Made by a program: the position numbers and the translations under genes
DNA from: Azospirillaceae bacterium
GTDB lineage: Bacteria > Pseudomonadota > Alphaproteobacteria > Azospirillales > Azospirillaceae
Direction of reading: 5' to 3'
NCBI GenBank assembly: GCA_028277115.1
Contig: JANQHG010000220.1
Coordinates: 1 to 32,049, forward strand
DNA length: 32,049 nucleotides
The notes under the pieces: model-generated
What the model was told of the DNA's origin: nothing
The model's database searches: none
The model's input: the letters and a program-made list of their open reading frames with translations, nothing else
In this document: positions 31,891 to 32,049 of the stretch, piece by piece
How positions within the stretch are numbered: the first letter of the stretch is position 1
How the letters are laid out: each line of letters opens with the position of its first letter

Positions 31891-32049
31891 CATACCAAAT
31901 CCGATTGTTTGGTTCCGATTATCCACGCCTGAGGAAGCTGCTCACCGATTCGTAGGTTGGGGCGATCGGCCGGCACGGTCTGCCGGTTTGCATCGCCGGT
32001 GGGGGCCGATCGCCCCAACATCGGCGGTTCAGCTTTGCGGCACCGTCGA
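31891..32049 (-). mobile_element. MITE-like element, inverted copy 3 (reaches window end)
   Basis: Read on the minus strand it matches the element at 20051-20222 from GGCCCCCACCGGCG through AAACCGGCAGACCGTGCCGG and CAGCTTCCTCAGGCGTGG to ACAATCGGATTTGGTATG. Its other end (beyond about 32010 on the + strand) diverges from the 20-kb copy and may run past the window. It marks the right edge of the AT-richer signalling operon. Confidence 0.7.

Overview
The window is a GC-rich chromosomal segment (most of it looks near 70% GC by eye) from an alphaproteobacterium, most likely in or near the Rhodospirillales. The evidence is a Usg-family gene, a CIRCE-controlled groES-groEL pair, pepA-holC divergent from an lptG-surA-pdxA-rsmA run, and divergent nnrS/nnrU genes of the nitric-oxide/denitrification type. 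The taxonomic call is inferred from gene content only.

Layout. 1-3245: the 3' part of lpxB, an Rpn/YhgA-like PD-(D/E)XK nuclease-transposase gene that overlaps it, and a TrmA/RlmD-type RNA methyltransferase, all on +. 3246-3640: a gene-free stretch with a tandem repeat and a MITE-like element. 3641-5630 (-): pepA then holC. 5872-10397 (+): lptG, surA, pdxA, rsmA, joined by short overlaps except for a repeat-filled gap where lptD would normally lie; lptF is also absent. 10440-10621 is a broken C-terminal copy of the Rpn-like gene. Then come usg (-) and CIRCE-groES-groEL (+) ending in a strong terminator. 13603-15431 (-): an RlmM-like FtsJ-domain methyltransferase interrupted by an in-frame TAG, overlapping phnX. 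15543-17787 (-): a receiver-histidine kinase and an SPFH protein. 17987-25145 (+): a DUF4139 secreted protein, a NatAB-type ABC exporter, a glutamine-synthetase-family enzyme and a ChaN-family protein. 25315-27386: divergent nnrS/nnrU. 27770-31810 (+): a tight three-gene signalling operon (CheY/Rcp1-like regulator, receiver-GGDEF-EAL protein, membrane histidine kinase) in clearly AT-richer DNA.

Three themes run through the window. First, it is littered with dispersed non-coding repeats: a MITE-like element with imperfect terminal inverted repeats (about 3.5, 20.1 and 31.9 kb, with a single end at 15.5 kb) and a very GC-rich stem-loop family (about 7.0, 13.5 and 20.4 kb, a weak scrambled copy at 3.2 kb). 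In three genes the repeat supplies the stop codon. Second, several essential or conserved loci look remodelled: lptF/lptD missing from their usual place, a conserved Trp codon turned to amber in the methyltransferase, and a duplicated nuclease tail. Third, the 27.7-31.8 kb signalling cassette looks like an acquired phosphorelay/c-di-GMP module bounded on its right by a MITE copy. It is the best candidate here for an undescribed system, although each domain in it belongs to a known family.

Coordinates come from reading frames and visible motifs; no database search was possible, so names rest on recognised motifs.
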